From the NCBI GenBank assembly GCA_009908505.1, contig JAAAPD010000027.1, forward strand, positions 1-52,920: a stretch of 52,920 nucleotides of DNA. The letters are read 5' to 3'. Below, one piece after another: positions 18,680-27,069 of this stretch. The stretch's first letter is position 1; every line of letters begins with the position of its first letter. The notes under the pieces were generated by a model that saw only the letters and a list, made by a program, of their open reading frames with translations, had not been told where the DNA came from and searched no databases. The DNA comes from Alphaproteobacteria bacterium. Lineage in GTDB: Bacteria > Pseudomonadota > Alphaproteobacteria > Rhodobacterales > Rhodobacteraceae. Made by a program: the position numbers and the translations under genes.

Positions 18680-18906
18680 ACGGCCGGCCGGTCAAACATT
18701 CGCTGACCCTGCGGGGGCATCGCACCTCGGTCTCGCTCGAGGATGAATTCTGGCGGGAATTCCGGCGCATCGCCGCCGCGCGCGGCCAGACGATCAACGG
18801 CCTGGCCATCGAGATCGACGAAGCACGCGGCGATGTCGGCCTGGCCTCGGCGATCCGGGTTTTCGTGTTGCAGGCCGTCAGGCGCGGCCCGACTCAGTCT
18901 TCGTAA
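18676..18906 (+). CDS. Ribbon-helix-helix domain protein
   Basis: The 76-residue product has the ribbon-helix-helix architecture: beta-strand HRTSVSLEDEF, helix WREFRRIAAARG and helix TINGLAIEID. This is the RHH_4 family of small DNA-binding proteins common in alphaproteobacteria. Its start overlaps the DUF4169 stop (ATGA). The 3' end overlaps the convergent gene at 18894 by 13 bases. Targets are unknown. Confidence 0.85.
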   Translation: MNGRPVKHSLTLRGHRTSVSLEDEFWREFRRIAAARGQTINGLAIEIDEARGDVGLASAIRVFVLQAVRRGPTQSS

Positions 18907-19121
18907 AGCGCGGCGCGCACGCGGTTGAGCATCTCGACATCGTGCCGCTCGACCTCGGTCAGCAGCTCCTTGTCACGCTCATGGTCGGCCAGGCGGGTCA
19001 AGCGCCGGTCATCAGACACCGGTTCGGCGGTTTCACGGCTGGCCCGGAAATGGCCCTTGGCCGCCTCCAGAAGACGGGCGCCCAGATTGCCCCGGGCGCG
19101 AAACATTTCTGTCATACTCAT
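18894..19121 (-). CDS. Small charged protein of unknown function
   Basis: The start chosen is ATG 19121 behind GGGGGA, giving 75 residues; an upstream in-frame extension has no ribosome site. The sequence is polar and predicted helical (GARLLEAAKGHFRASRE, LADHERDKELLTEVERHD). It has no cysteine pairs, membrane segment or recognised domain. A perfect TATAAT lies in the AT-rich spacer upstream. The gene ends head-on into the RHH gene with 13 bases of overlap. Confidence 0.65.
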   Translation of the reverse strand: MSMTEMFRARGNLGARLLEAAKGHFRASRETAEPVSDDRRLTRLADHERDKELLTEVERHDVEMLNRVRAALYED

Positions 19122-19365
19122 GCTACAATCCCCCAGACTGTGTCGCCAGTTTACAGACAGGGGCAGGAAAGGGGCAAGAACAGGCGCACGCAACCGGGGC
19201 GCGATAACTTGAAGTTAGACTTTTATTATACTGTTATTATTTGATTATTTCGGCTGTCGCTGCGGGCTTAAGCGCACTTCACCCACCTCAACGCCCTGCC
19301 GCATCGTTCCCTCATGGGCCACAATGCGCCAGATGCTGAGCCTGCGTTTCCCATGGCGGAACGAC
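19122..19365 (-). promoter_or_regulatory. AT-rich intergenic spacer with a consensus -10 element
   Basis: Between the second P450 and the small gene lies a conspicuously AT-rich patch (about 19205-19250) in a GC-rich region. On the minus strand it contains TATAAT (complement of 19225-19230), suitable to drive the 18894-19121 gene with a leader of about 97 bases. The matching -35 region (CCGAAA at 17-base spacing) is poor, so an activator may be needed. Confidence 0.4.
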
Positions 19366-20733
19366 TCACCCCGTGCGCCGCTCCAGCCGAAGCCAGATTC
19401 CGTCGCGCGACCGCACGGTCAGATGCGCCACGGGGACCGGCACGCGGCCCTCGACGGGGCGCAGGCGATAGCGGCGCAGCAACATCGACAGGACCAGCGG
19501 CCCCTCGACCATGGCAAAGCCCGCCCCGGTGCAAACGCGAGGCCCGGCGGAAAACGGGATGTAGGCATCGCGCTGGCAGGTCTTGCCGTTTTCCGTCGTC
19601 CAGCGCGACGGGTCGAACCCGTCGGGGTTGTCCCAAAGCCGGCTATGCCGGTGCAGGTGCCAGGGCGACAGTACCACCTGGCTGCCCACGGGCGCGCTGC
19701 GGCCCCGCATGGTTTCCGGGCAGGTGGTTTCACGCACCATCATCGGCACCGGGGGGTAAAGGCGCAGCGCCTCGCGGAACACGTCACGGCTGATCCGGAG
19801 CTGCGACATGACCTTGAAATCGCAGCCTGCGTCCAGCGCGACCGCCTCCCCTGCCACCCTATCCTGCCAATCGGGATAGATCGCCATGAGGTAGAGCGTC
19901 CAGGCCAGGGCGCTGGCGCTGGTTTCGTGGCCGGCCAGGAAGAAGATCGCCACCTGGTCTACCATCTCGGGCGTGTCCAACCGCGCGCCGGTCTGCGGGT
20001 CGGCGGTGGTCATGATCTTGGTGGCCAGATCGTCGGGCGCGGTGCCCGCCGCGATCTCGGCCATGCGCTCCGTTGTCAGCTGCGTGATCAGTGCACGGAT
20101 CTCGCGGGCGGTGCGCCGGGTCTCGCGCTTGAAAAAGCGTGGCATCCAGCGCGGCCCGCGCAGGAACGCGGCAAGGTTCAGGATCGGCTGGGTGCGCTGA
20201 TGCGCCTTGAACTGGTCGAAGACCCGGCGCGCCAGCTCGTGCTCGATAGGAATGGAAAACAGCGTGCGAAAGATCACGTCGGCGGCGGCATGGCTGGTCT
20301 CGGGTTCCACGTCGAAGGGGCCGCCCTGCCCGGCCCGGCCGAACCGGTCCACCGCCGCCTCGCCTGCCGCCCACATCGCCGGAAAGGTGTCGCGCAGCCG
20401 GCCGCCCTCGAAGGCCGGATCGATGATGCGGCGCTGGCGTTTCCAGGTTTCGCCATTGGTCAGGAAGACACTGTCGCCCAGAAGCGGCCGCAGGCCGGCA
20501 CCGATCCGGTCGGATTTCGGGAAATCCTCGGGCCGGTCCTTGAGCACCCGCTTCACCAGATCCGGGTCGTTGGCCAGGTAGGACCGGAAGAACGGCGTGC
20601 GGAACTCGGCCATCCAGGCGCGATAGAGCTTGGCCGGTTGCGCCGACAGGATGTCCTGCCGAAACAGCCGCATGTAGCGCCAGAGCGAGACCTTGTCAGG
20701 CCGTGAGGGCGGTTTCGGCGGGATCGGCGTCAT
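19366..20733 (-). CDS. Cytochrome P450 (second, unrelated to the one at 14076)
   Basis: The start is ATG 20733 (MTPIPPKPP), giving 455 residues; the longer frame upstream re-reads the hydrolase gene. Motifs are ERM/WKRQRRIIDPAF (helix C), FFLAGHETSASALAW (I-helix), FREALRLYPP (ExxR), and PFSAGPRVCTGAGFAMVEG with the heme Cys near residue 400. The layout resembles CYP fatty-acid or terpene hydroxylases of the CYP4/CYP102-like clan more than the shorter soluble P450 upstream. Its 5' end overlaps the preceding hydrolase gene by 38 bases, so they form one transcription unit. Substrate unknown. Confidence 0.95.
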   Translation of the reverse strand: MTPIPPKPPSRPDKVSLWRYMRLFRQDILSAQPAKLYRAWMAEFRTPFFRSYLANDPDLVKRVLKDRPEDFPKSDRIGAGLRPLLGDSVFLTNGETWKRQRRIIDPAFEGGRLRDTFPAMWAAGEAAVDRFGRAGQGGPFDVEPETSHAAADVIFRTLFSIPIEHELARRVFDQFKAHQRTQPILNLAAFLRGPRWMPRFFKRETRRTAREIRALITQLTTERMAEIAAGTAPDDLATKIMTTADPQTGARLDTPEMVDQVAIFFLAGHETSASALAWTLYLMAIYPDWQDRVAGEAVALDAGCDFKVMSQLRISRDVFREALRLYPPVPMMVRETTCPETMRGRSAPVGSQVVLSPWHLHRHSRLWDNPDGFDPSRWTTENGKTCQRDAYIPFSAGPRVCTGAGFAMVEGPLVLSMLLRRYRLRPVEGRVPVPVAHLTVRSRDGIWLRLERRTG

Positions 20734-22042
20734 GGCCCATGCTTGTGTATTTCGAGGCCGGAACGTCAATGCGGCTTTTCGATGGCGCGCGCCCGTCGAA
20801 GCGGCGGGCCAGGGTGCGTGGGCCGGCGGTGATACGGAAATAGTCGTAATCGCCGGGCCGGTCGAAGGCGCACAGATACTGGAAATGCAGCCGGAAGAAG
20901 CGCCAGCGCAGGTCCCTCCACCGTTCGGGCGACAGCGTCTGGGTGAACGCCGCCGACAGCACCAGCGGCCAGCGCTTGCCGGTCTCGGGCGCGACGCCCG
21001 ACACCGCCACCGGATCGCACAGCGCGAAGGCGCAACCATCGCCGGGCGCGGTCACGTCGACCCAGGTCAGTTCGGCCCGTTGCGACAGGTAGTGCAGGTC
21101 GGCGCGCAGCCGCCCGGCCCGCGGCAGGAAGGACACCATCGGAACCACTTGGCCCAGGCTGAGGAAGGCCAGCGCCGGGCCATCCTTGGGCACCTCGCCC
21201 GCGCGGATCAGGTCGGCCAGGATCGACACCGCCAGATGCGCCCCCGAGGAATGGCCGACGACCAGGACCTCGTCCTCCGGGTCTTGCAGGGCGCGGGCGA
21301 TCGTGGCGCGGAACGTGGCCATACGCTCTTCCAGCTCGGGCGGGTTCGCGCCCAGCCAGCGGGCCGAATAGGCGTAGTCATGCATCAGGTAATAGGCGAA
21401 GAACCGGCCGTCCTGGCGTTTGAACCATTGCAGCACGCGCCAGAAGACGAAGCCCCCAAGCGCCCACATCAGCACGGTGCGCGCAAGGACGAAGACCGAG
21501 AAATCCAGCGGCGGCGCATCGGGCGGCGTCGGAACCAAGCCCCCGATCAGGCCCGCAATCGCCTGAAACCCGGCGGCCAGCCCCCAGCCCAGCAGCCGGG
21601 CCGCCAGAACCCCCGCCAACACTGCCAGCATGGCCTGCAGGATCAGCATCCCAACCGGATAGAGCGCGGCGATCACCGGCCCCTTGCGCAGCCACATCAG
21701 GCGGCGCAGCGCCCCGGTGCGCATATAGGTCCAGGCGGTGCGCAGCATCTGCCCGTAGGTGGCCGGGATCGACTTGCCCATCGAACGGCGCACGATATCG
21801 GACCAGACCAGAACATCGATCTCGGCGCGGGTTTCCTTGCCGTCGATCCGGGCCTTGGTGGTCCAGCCGAAATCCTTGCCGCCAGTTTTCGGCGCGATGG
21901 AGATCTCGTAGTCGGAAATCGCGGCCTGGGCCGCGGATTCGGTGCGATAGAGTTCGCGGTAGCGGCGTGGGTGAATCGGGTCGTAGCCGGGGATGTAGAA
22001 TACCCGGCGCCGCGCGACTTCACGATGGGTTTCACTGGTCAT
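20696..22042 (-). CDS. Membrane-embedded alpha/beta-hydrolase-like protein
   Basis: The 448-residue protein opens with VFYIPGYDPIHPRRYRELY, an alpha/beta-hydrolase-like first strand and oxyanion region. Two or three membrane helices follow around residues 125-205 (PVGMLILQAMLAVLAGVLAA, VFVLARTVLMWALGGFVFW). The nucleophile elbow GHSSGAHLAV is near residue 275. A catalytic Ser is therefore likely, with Asp and His not assigned. The overlap with the P450 suggests that the two enzymes act on the same lipid-like compound. I do not recognise a characterised homologue. Confidence 0.8.
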   Translation of the reverse strand: MTSETHREVARRRVFYIPGYDPIHPRRYRELYRTESAAQAAISDYEISIAPKTGGKDFGWTTKARIDGKETRAEIDVLVWSDIVRRSMGKSIPATYGQMLRTAWTYMRTGALRRLMWLRKGPVIAALYPVGMLILQAMLAVLAGVLAARLLGWGLAAGFQAIAGLIGGLVPTPPDAPPLDFSVFVLARTVLMWALGGFVFWRVLQWFKRQDGRFFAYYLMHDYAYSARWLGANPPELEERMATFRATIARALQDPEDEVLVVGHSSGAHLAVSILADLIRAGEVPKDGPALAFLSLGQVVPMVSFLPRAGRLRADLHYLSQRAELTWVDVTAPGDGCAFALCDPVAVSGVAPETGKRWPLVLSAAFTQTLSPERWRDLRWRFFRLHFQYLCAFDRPGDYDYFRITAGPRTLARRFDGRAPSKSRIDVPASKYTSMGHDADPAETALTA

Positions 22043-22121
22043 TGATCACGCCCGCAACTGCCCTTTTGCCCATTCTAGCCGCGATTTCTGGCAAAAATAA
22101 GGGCCCGCCGTGCCGCCCTGG

Positions 22122-22880
22122 TCAGCCCAGCGTGGCCAGCGCCGGGAAGGCCTCGAGCAGCCAGTAGCTGAAGGCGGTGAACTGGCCGGTGATCATCATC
22201 AGACCCACCAGCACCAGCAGGGCGCCCGAGGTCTTCTCGATCGCGCCCATGTGCCGCTTCATCCAGCCCATGACGCCGGTCAGGCTGGGAAAGAAGGCCG
22301 CGACCAGCAGGAAGGGAATCCCGAGGCCAACGGCGTAGGCCGCCAGCATGGCAACACCGCGACCGATATCGGCCTCGGTCGCCGCCAGCCCCAGGATCGC
22401 GCCCAGTATCGGCCCCAGGCAGGGCGTCCATCCAAAGGCGAAGGCCAGCCCGAGCACATAGGCCCCCAGGGCCGAGCCGCCCTGGTCGCCCGCATCGACG
22501 CGCAATTCGCGGTCCATGAAGGCGACGCGGTAGAGCCCGATGAAATGCAGCCCGAAGCCGATGATGACGACGCCCGCGCCGATCAGCATCCAGTCTTGAT
22601 AGGCCAGCAGCATCCGCCCCAGCCCCGAGGCGGCCGCCCCGAGCAGCAGGAAGATCGTGGACAGGCCCAGCACGAAGAACACCGCCGCGCCGACCGCCTT
22701 GCGCCGCGAGGCCCGGTCGCCCTCGCCCATGTCGGCCACGCTGACCCCGCCCATATAGGCCAGGTAGGGCGGCACGATCGGCAGAACGCAGGGGCTGAGG
22801 AACGACAGGACCCCGGCGGAGACCGCGATCAGCAGCGCGGGCAGCAACGTGGCATCGAGAAAGGTTTCGGCGGCGAACAT
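22122..22880 (-). CDS. ccdA: Cytochrome c biogenesis/thiol transporter CcdA
   Basis: CcdA carries reducing equivalents from cytoplasmic thioredoxin across the inner membrane to periplasmic thiol proteins needed for cytochrome c maturation. The 252-residue product has six hydrophobic helices. The two redox cysteines lie in the family motifs LSFLSPCVLPIVPPYLAY (Cys31) and GWTPCLGPILGAILG. The gene is divergent from the TusA-like gene, which also handles sulfur. Confidence 0.95.
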   Translation of the reverse strand: MFAAETFLDATLLPALLIAVSAGVLSFLSPCVLPIVPPYLAYMGGVSVADMGEGDRASRRKAVGAAVFFVLGLSTIFLLLGAAASGLGRMLLAYQDWMLIGAGVVIIGFGLHFIGLYRVAFMDRELRVDAGDQGGSALGAYVLGLAFAFGWTPCLGPILGAILGLAATEADIGRGVAMLAAYAVGLGIPFLLVAAFFPSLTGVMGWMKRHMGAIEKTSGALLVLVGLMMITGQFTAFSYWLLEAFPALATLG

Positions 22881-23005
22881 GGTGTCCTCTGGTGGTTTCC
22901 CCCCAGATAGCGATTGTCGGCCCCGAGGTCACGCCACTCTTTGTCACAGGGGCGTCAGTGGCTTGCGGCTGGACAAGCGGGGCGGTTTTGCCCCATTGGG
23001 CAGGA

Positions 23006-23242
23006 ATGAGCGCGGATGCGACCCTCGATGCCCGCGGGCTGAAATGCCCCCTGCCCGTTCTGCGGGCCGGAAAGCTGCTGCGCGACATGGCGCCGGGCGC
23101 CCGGTTGCAGGTTCTGGCCGATGACCCGGTCGCCGTGATCGACATCCCGCATTTCTGCCGAGAGGCCGGGCATGACCTGCTAAAGCAGTCCGAAGGGTCC
23201 GACCATCAGCTTTACTTGATCGCGCGCGGCCCCGACCGCTGA
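23006..23242 (+). CDS. TusA/SirA-like sulfur carrier protein
   Basis: The start is ATG 23006 (GGCAGGA just upstream), giving 78 residues. The TusA fold signature is complete: LDARGLKCPLPVLRAGK with the persulfide-carrying Cys14, then a beta-strand LQVLADDPVAVIDIPHFC and a terminal LYLIARG. Such proteins relay sulfur for tRNA thiolation or other sulfur transfer. Which acceptor it serves here is not visible. Confidence 0.9.
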   Translation: MSADATLDARGLKCPLPVLRAGKLLRDMAPGARLQVLADDPVAVIDIPHFCREAGHDLLKQSEGSDHQLYLIARGPDR

Positions 23243-23254
23243 TCGGCGCCGGGG

Positions 23255-23289
23255 CCAAAAGAAAACCGCCGCACCCCGGGGGCGCGGCG
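23255..23289 (-). terminator. Rho-independent terminator of rne
   Basis: ACCGCCGC (23263-23270) pairs with GCGGCGGT (23282-23289) around a C/G-rich inner loop. On the minus strand it is followed by TTTTCTTTT (complement of 23255-23263). It lies 27 bases beyond the rne stop codon and is also downstream of the convergent TusA-like gene. Confidence 0.75.
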
Positions 23290-23315
23290 GTCTTCGTGCC
23301 TAATGTCCGTCCGGG

Positions 23316-25988
23316 TTAGCGGCCCAGCGCCCACCAGCCGCGCCGCTTGGGCTTGGCCGCCTCGTCGGGCTTGTCTTCGGCCTTGGTCTCGGCCGCCACG
23401 GGCTCAGCGGGCTTTTCCGCGGGCGCGGGTGCCTTGGCCGGGGCCTGCTCGTCCGGCGCCGCCTCGAGGGCGTCGACCTTGGCCGGCTGGTCGGCCGTCT
23501 CGTCCGGGGCCGCCTCGGTCTTCTTCTTGCGGGTCCGGGTCCGCTTGGGCTTGGGCTTTTCCTCGGCCTCGGGGGTCTCGGACGCCTCGGCCGGGGCAGC
23601 GTCGGGCTGGGCCTCGGGGGCCGCCTCGGTCTTCTTGCGGCGGGTCCGGGTCCGCTTGGGCTTGGGATTCTCCTCGGCCTCGGGGGTCTCGGACGCCTCG
23701 GCCGGGGCCGCGTCAGTCTGGGCCTCGGAGGCCGCCTCGGTCTTCTTGCGGCGGGTCCGGGTCCGCTTGGGCTTGGGATTTTTCTCGGCGGCCTCATCGG
23801 CCGGCGCGTCCACGTTTGCGGCCTCTTGCGGCGCGGCGCTGGTCTTGCTGTCCTCGGACGCGCTGTCGGCCTGCGTCTGCTCGCCGTTCTGGCCTTCAGC
23901 CCCGCCATTGCTCTTGCGGCGACGACGCCGGCGGCGACGCTTCTTCTTGGGCTGCTCCTCGCCCTCGGCGGCGGGTTCGGGCTGCGGCGCGGCGGGGGCC
24001 TCGTCCTCGACCTCGGCCATGACGGCCGTATCCGAGGAAATCACAGGCTGTTCCACCTCGGCGACGTTGCGGGTGGCCTGCTTGAACTTCTCGATCTGGT
24101 AATCGGGCGAGACCAGCGTCACATCCGCCTCTAGGCGCACGGACAGGCCATAGCGCGCTTCGATCTGGGCGACATGTTCGCGCTTCTGGTTCATCAGGTA
24201 GTTGACGATATTGACCGGCGCCTTGATCAGCACCTCGCGCGTGCGGCCACGCACGCCCTCTTCCTCGACCTGGCGCAGGATCGCCAGCGCGACGTTGTCA
24301 TCGGACCGCAGCAAGCCGGTGCCGTGGCAATGCGGGCAGGGCTGCGTTGTGGCCTCGAGCATGCCGGGACGCAGGCGCTGGCGCGACATTTCCATCAGGC
24401 CAAAGCCCGAGATGCGTCCGACCTGGATCCGCGCCCGGTCGGTCTTGAGCCGTTCCTTCATGCGCTTTTCGACAGCGGCGTTGTTCTTGCGCTCGTCCAT
24501 GTCGATGAAGTCGATCACGATCAGTCCGGCCAGGTCGCGCAGGCGCAATTGGCGGGCCACCTCGTCGGCGGCCTCGAGGTTGGTCTTGGTCGCGGTCTGC
24601 TCGATCGACCCTTCCTTGGTGGCCCGGCCCGAGTTCACGTCGATGGCCACCAGCGCCTCGGTCACGCCGATCACGATGTAGCCGCCCGAGGGCAGCTGCA
24701 CAGTCGGGTTGAACATGTTGCCCAGATAGCCCTCGACCTGGTAGCGCGCGAAAAGCGGCAGTCCTTCGGTATAGTGCTTCACGTTCTTGGCATGGGACGG
24801 CATGATCATCTTCATGAAGTCCTTGGCCGTGCGATAGCCGACGTCGCCCTCGACCAGGACCTCGTCGATCTCCTTGTTGTAGAGATCGCGGATCGACCGC
24901 TTGATCAGGTTGCCTTCCTCGTAGATCGGCGCGGGGGCGATGGATTTCAGCGTCAGTTCGCGGATCTGTTCCCACAGGCGCTGAAGGTATTCGTAGTCGC
25001 GCTTGATCTCGGTCTTGGTGCGCTGCGAGCCGGCGGTGCGGATGATCAGGCCCGCGCCCTCGGGCACGTCCATCTCGCCCGCGATGGCCTTCAGCTTCTT
25101 GCGGTCGGCGGCGTTGGTGATCTTGCGCGAGATGCCGCCGCCCCGGGCGGTGTTTGGCATCAGCACGCAGTAGCGGCCGGCCAGCGACAGGTAGGTCGTC
25201 AGCGCCGCGCCCTTGTTGCCGCGTTCCTCTTTCACGACCTGCACCAGCAGGACCTGGCGGACCTTGATGACCTCCTGGATCTTGTAGCGGCGCGGGCGCG
25301 GCTTGCGCACCGGGCGGACTTCTTCGCTGTCATCCTCGACCGCGACGCTTTCGATGCTGTCATCCTTGGCGGTGGCATCGCTGGCCTTGGTGTCGGCCTC
25401 GTCCTCTTCGTCGGCCGCGGGGGTCTCGACCGGGGTCTCGGCCACGGATTCCATAGGCGAGCTGCCTTCTTCTACGTCCGGCAACACCCCGTCCAGCACC
25501 TGCATGCCCTCGATATCGCCCGAGGTTTCCTCCTCGGGGGTTTCGACCGGGCTGTCCTCGGCGGTGGTTTCGGGATCGGCGCTGATCACGGCATCGGTGC
25601 CCTCGGTCGCCGCCGGCTTTGGCTTGGCGCGGGACCGGCGGCGCCTGGGCTTGGGCTTTTCCTCGTCCTCGGCTTCGGCCTCGGCCTTCATCGCCTCGGC
25701 ATAGGCCTTTTCCTCGGCCAGCAGCGCCTCGCGATCCGCGGTCGGGATCTGGTAGTAATCGGGATGAATTTCCGAGAAGGCCAGGAACCCGTGACGGTTG
25801 CCGCCATAATCGACGAAGGCCGCCTGAAGCGACGGTTCGACGCGCGTAACCTTTGCCAGATAGATATTGCCCGCTAGCTGGCGGCGGGACTGGGTTTCGA
25901 AGTCGAATTCCTCGACCTTGTTTCCGTCAACCACGACGACGCGGGTTTCTTCCGCGTGAGTGGCGTCGATAAGCATTTTCTTAGCCAT
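23316..25988 (-). CDS. rne: Ribonuclease E/G family endoribonuclease
   Basis: RNase E starts mRNA decay and processes rRNA and tRNA precursors. I chose ATG 25988 (MAKKMLIDATHAEETRVV), giving 890 residues. The S1 RNA-binding domain is interrupted by a long acidic/Pro insertion (about residues 75-240). The catalytic DNase I-like subdomain carries AIDVNSGRATK and LIVIDFIDMDERKNN. The zinc-link motif CPHCHGTG follows. The C-terminal ~250 residues are low-complexity, with a KKKRRRRRRRR block and near-identical 37-residue KPKRTRTRRKKTE repeats. This basic/acidic tail is where degradosome partners and RNA bind in other species. Confidence 0.96.
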   Translation of the reverse strand: MAKKMLIDATHAEETRVVVVDGNKVEEFDFETQSRRQLAGNIYLAKVTRVEPSLQAAFVDYGGNRHGFLAFSEIHPDYYQIPTADREALLAEEKAYAEAMKAEAEAEDEEKPKPRRRRSRAKPKPAATEGTDAVISADPETTAEDSPVETPEEETSGDIEGMQVLDGVLPDVEEGSSPMESVAETPVETPAADEEDEADTKASDATAKDDSIESVAVEDDSEEVRPVRKPRPRRYKIQEVIKVRQVLLVQVVKEERGNKGAALTTYLSLAGRYCVLMPNTARGGGISRKITNAADRKKLKAIAGEMDVPEGAGLIIRTAGSQRTKTEIKRDYEYLQRLWEQIRELTLKSIAPAPIYEEGNLIKRSIRDLYNKEIDEVLVEGDVGYRTAKDFMKMIMPSHAKNVKHYTEGLPLFARYQVEGYLGNMFNPTVQLPSGGYIVIGVTEALVAIDVNSGRATKEGSIEQTATKTNLEAADEVARQLRLRDLAGLIVIDFIDMDERKNNAAVEKRMKERLKTDRARIQVGRISGFGLMEMSRQRLRPGMLEATTQPCPHCHGTGLLRSDDNVALAILRQVEEEGVRGRTREVLIKAPVNIVNYLMNQKREHVAQIEARYGLSVRLEADVTLVSPDYQIEKFKQATRNVAEVEQPVISSDTAVMAEVEDEAPAAPQPEPAAEGEEQPKKKRRRRRRRRKSNGGAEGQNGEQTQADSASEDSKTSAAPQEAANVDAPADEAAEKNPKPKRTRTRRKKTEAASEAQTDAAPAEASETPEAEENPKPKRTRTRRKKTEAAPEAQPDAAPAEASETPEAEEKPKPKRTRTRKKKTEAAPDETADQPAKVDALEAAPDEQAPAKAPAPAEKPAEPVAAETKAEDKPDEAAKPKRRGWWALGR
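23518..23790 (-). repeat. 111-bp tandem repeat inside rne, about 2.5 copies
   Basis: The DNA repeats with a period of 111 bases (markers near 23520, 23630 and 23741). It encodes 37-residue units starting KPKRTRTRRKKTEAA and ending ASETPEAEE. Copies are nearly identical at the DNA level, so copy number should vary between strains by slippage or recombination. Confidence 0.9.
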
Positions 25989-26403
25989 GTTTTCCGTTCG
26001 CAAGACGCAAACGGCCCCGCCCCGGGGGGCGCGAGCGCGAAGACGTCTTGTCCAGTAGTGGCGATGGTGCGCGCGACGACGGCGGATGCGGGCCCGTGGG
26101 CCGCCCCTGTCCTGTCTGTCATGCTCGCGCCACGCATCGCGTTTCTTCTCCGACGGCCTTGGAAAGGTCGCCAATTCAATGGCCCGGCACGATGAGTTTT
26201 GCGTCGTCGCGCCCGAGGGCTGTTCAAATGACCCGGCAGGGCCGGGCCACATTCGCTGTCCGTGAAGGTCGGGTCTCTCTCCGCGGGTCCTTGACGGAAA
26301 ATCCTACCGGATCCCAGGGCACAGCGTCGTGCCAGCGATCCGTTCCTCCTACATAAGGGAGGCACGGGGCAAATTACAATCTGAAACTGCCCAGCAGGCG
26401 AAA
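25989..26403 (-). other. Long upstream region/leader of rne, no gene
   Basis: There is no convincing gene in 415 bases; an open frame fused to rne is compositionally unlike it. A GC hairpin (GGCCCGGC..GCCGGGTC near 26235-26255) and several Pro/Arg-rich shadow frames are present. In other bacteria the rne leader folds and lets RNase E cut its own mRNA; a similar autoregulatory leader is plausible here but not shown. Confidence 0.5.
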
Positions 26404-27069
26404 TCAGCCCGGCAGATCGAACAGGGCCAGCCCCTGCACCAGGCTCTCGCAGACATGCTGGCCGAGGTCCGGCAGGGCCAGCCCCGCCGGGCGCAGGTCG
26501 GGGATCTGCACGGTGGTGCAGCCGGCGCGTATTGCCGCCATCGTGCCGCTGTCGCTGTCCTCGAAGGCCAGTGCGTGGGCCGGGTCATGGCCCAGCCGGT
26601 CGGCGGCCATGCGGTAGGGGGCCGGATCGGGCTTGGTCGCCGGCACCTCGTCGCCGCCCAGCACGAAGCGGAAATGGTCCAGCAACCCGGCCCGTTGCAG
26701 ATGATGGCGGGCGCGCGCGCCGCGGGTCGAGGTGACGACGGCCATGTCGTGCCCGCCTTCCGCCAACGCCGGAATCGCCTCGGCCACGCCAGGGCGCAAG
26801 GCGACGCCCGCCGCGAGGCGACGGTCGAAATTGGCCTCGATCGCGGTCTCGAACCCGGCCATGTCCACCCCAGCCCCCAGGAACTCGCCCGTGCGGGTCG
26901 CGGATTCGGCCCCCGATCTGCCAACCAGCGTCAGGAAGAAGTCGTGCGCCGCATCGGCCTGCCGGCCCAACCGCGTGCATTCCTCGACAAAGGCCGCCTG
27001 CACCACCCTCTCGGTATCCAGCAGCAGCCCGTCCATGTCGAACAAGAGGACCCGGGGGGCAGTGCTCAA
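26404..27069 (-). CDS. HAD-superfamily phosphatase (beta-phosphoglucomutase/phosphatase-like)
   Basis: The likely start is TTG 27069, which overlaps the dctD stop codon in TTGA. It puts the first HAD motif near the N-terminus as usual (VLLFDMDGLLLDTE). The 221-residue product also has motif II (VVTSTRG), motif III Lys (PATKPDPAPY) and motif IV (LAFEDSDSGTMAA). A helical cap lies between motifs I and II. Substrates of this subfamily are small phosphate esters; the exact one is unknown. Translational coupling to dctD is notable because no transport gene is present. Confidence 0.88.
   Translation of the reverse strand: MSTAPRVLLFDMDGLLLDTERVVQAAFVEECTRLGRQADAAHDFFLTLVGRSGAESATRTGEFLGAGVDMAGFETAIEANFDRRLAAGVALRPGVAEAIPALAEGGHDMAVVTSTRGARARHHLQRAGLLDHFRFVLGGDEVPATKPDPAPYRMAADRLGHDPAHALAFEDSDSGTMAAIRAGCTTVQIPDLRPAGLALPDLGQHVCESLVQGLALFDLPG

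Noticed and set aside
24174..25877. 567-codon open frame on the plus strand
   Set aside because: It is antisense to rne and has typical shadow composition.
25989..26253. Upstream in-frame extension of rne
   Set aside because: The residues added are Ala/Arg-rich shadow-like and unlike RNase E N-termini, which begin MAKKMLIDA.
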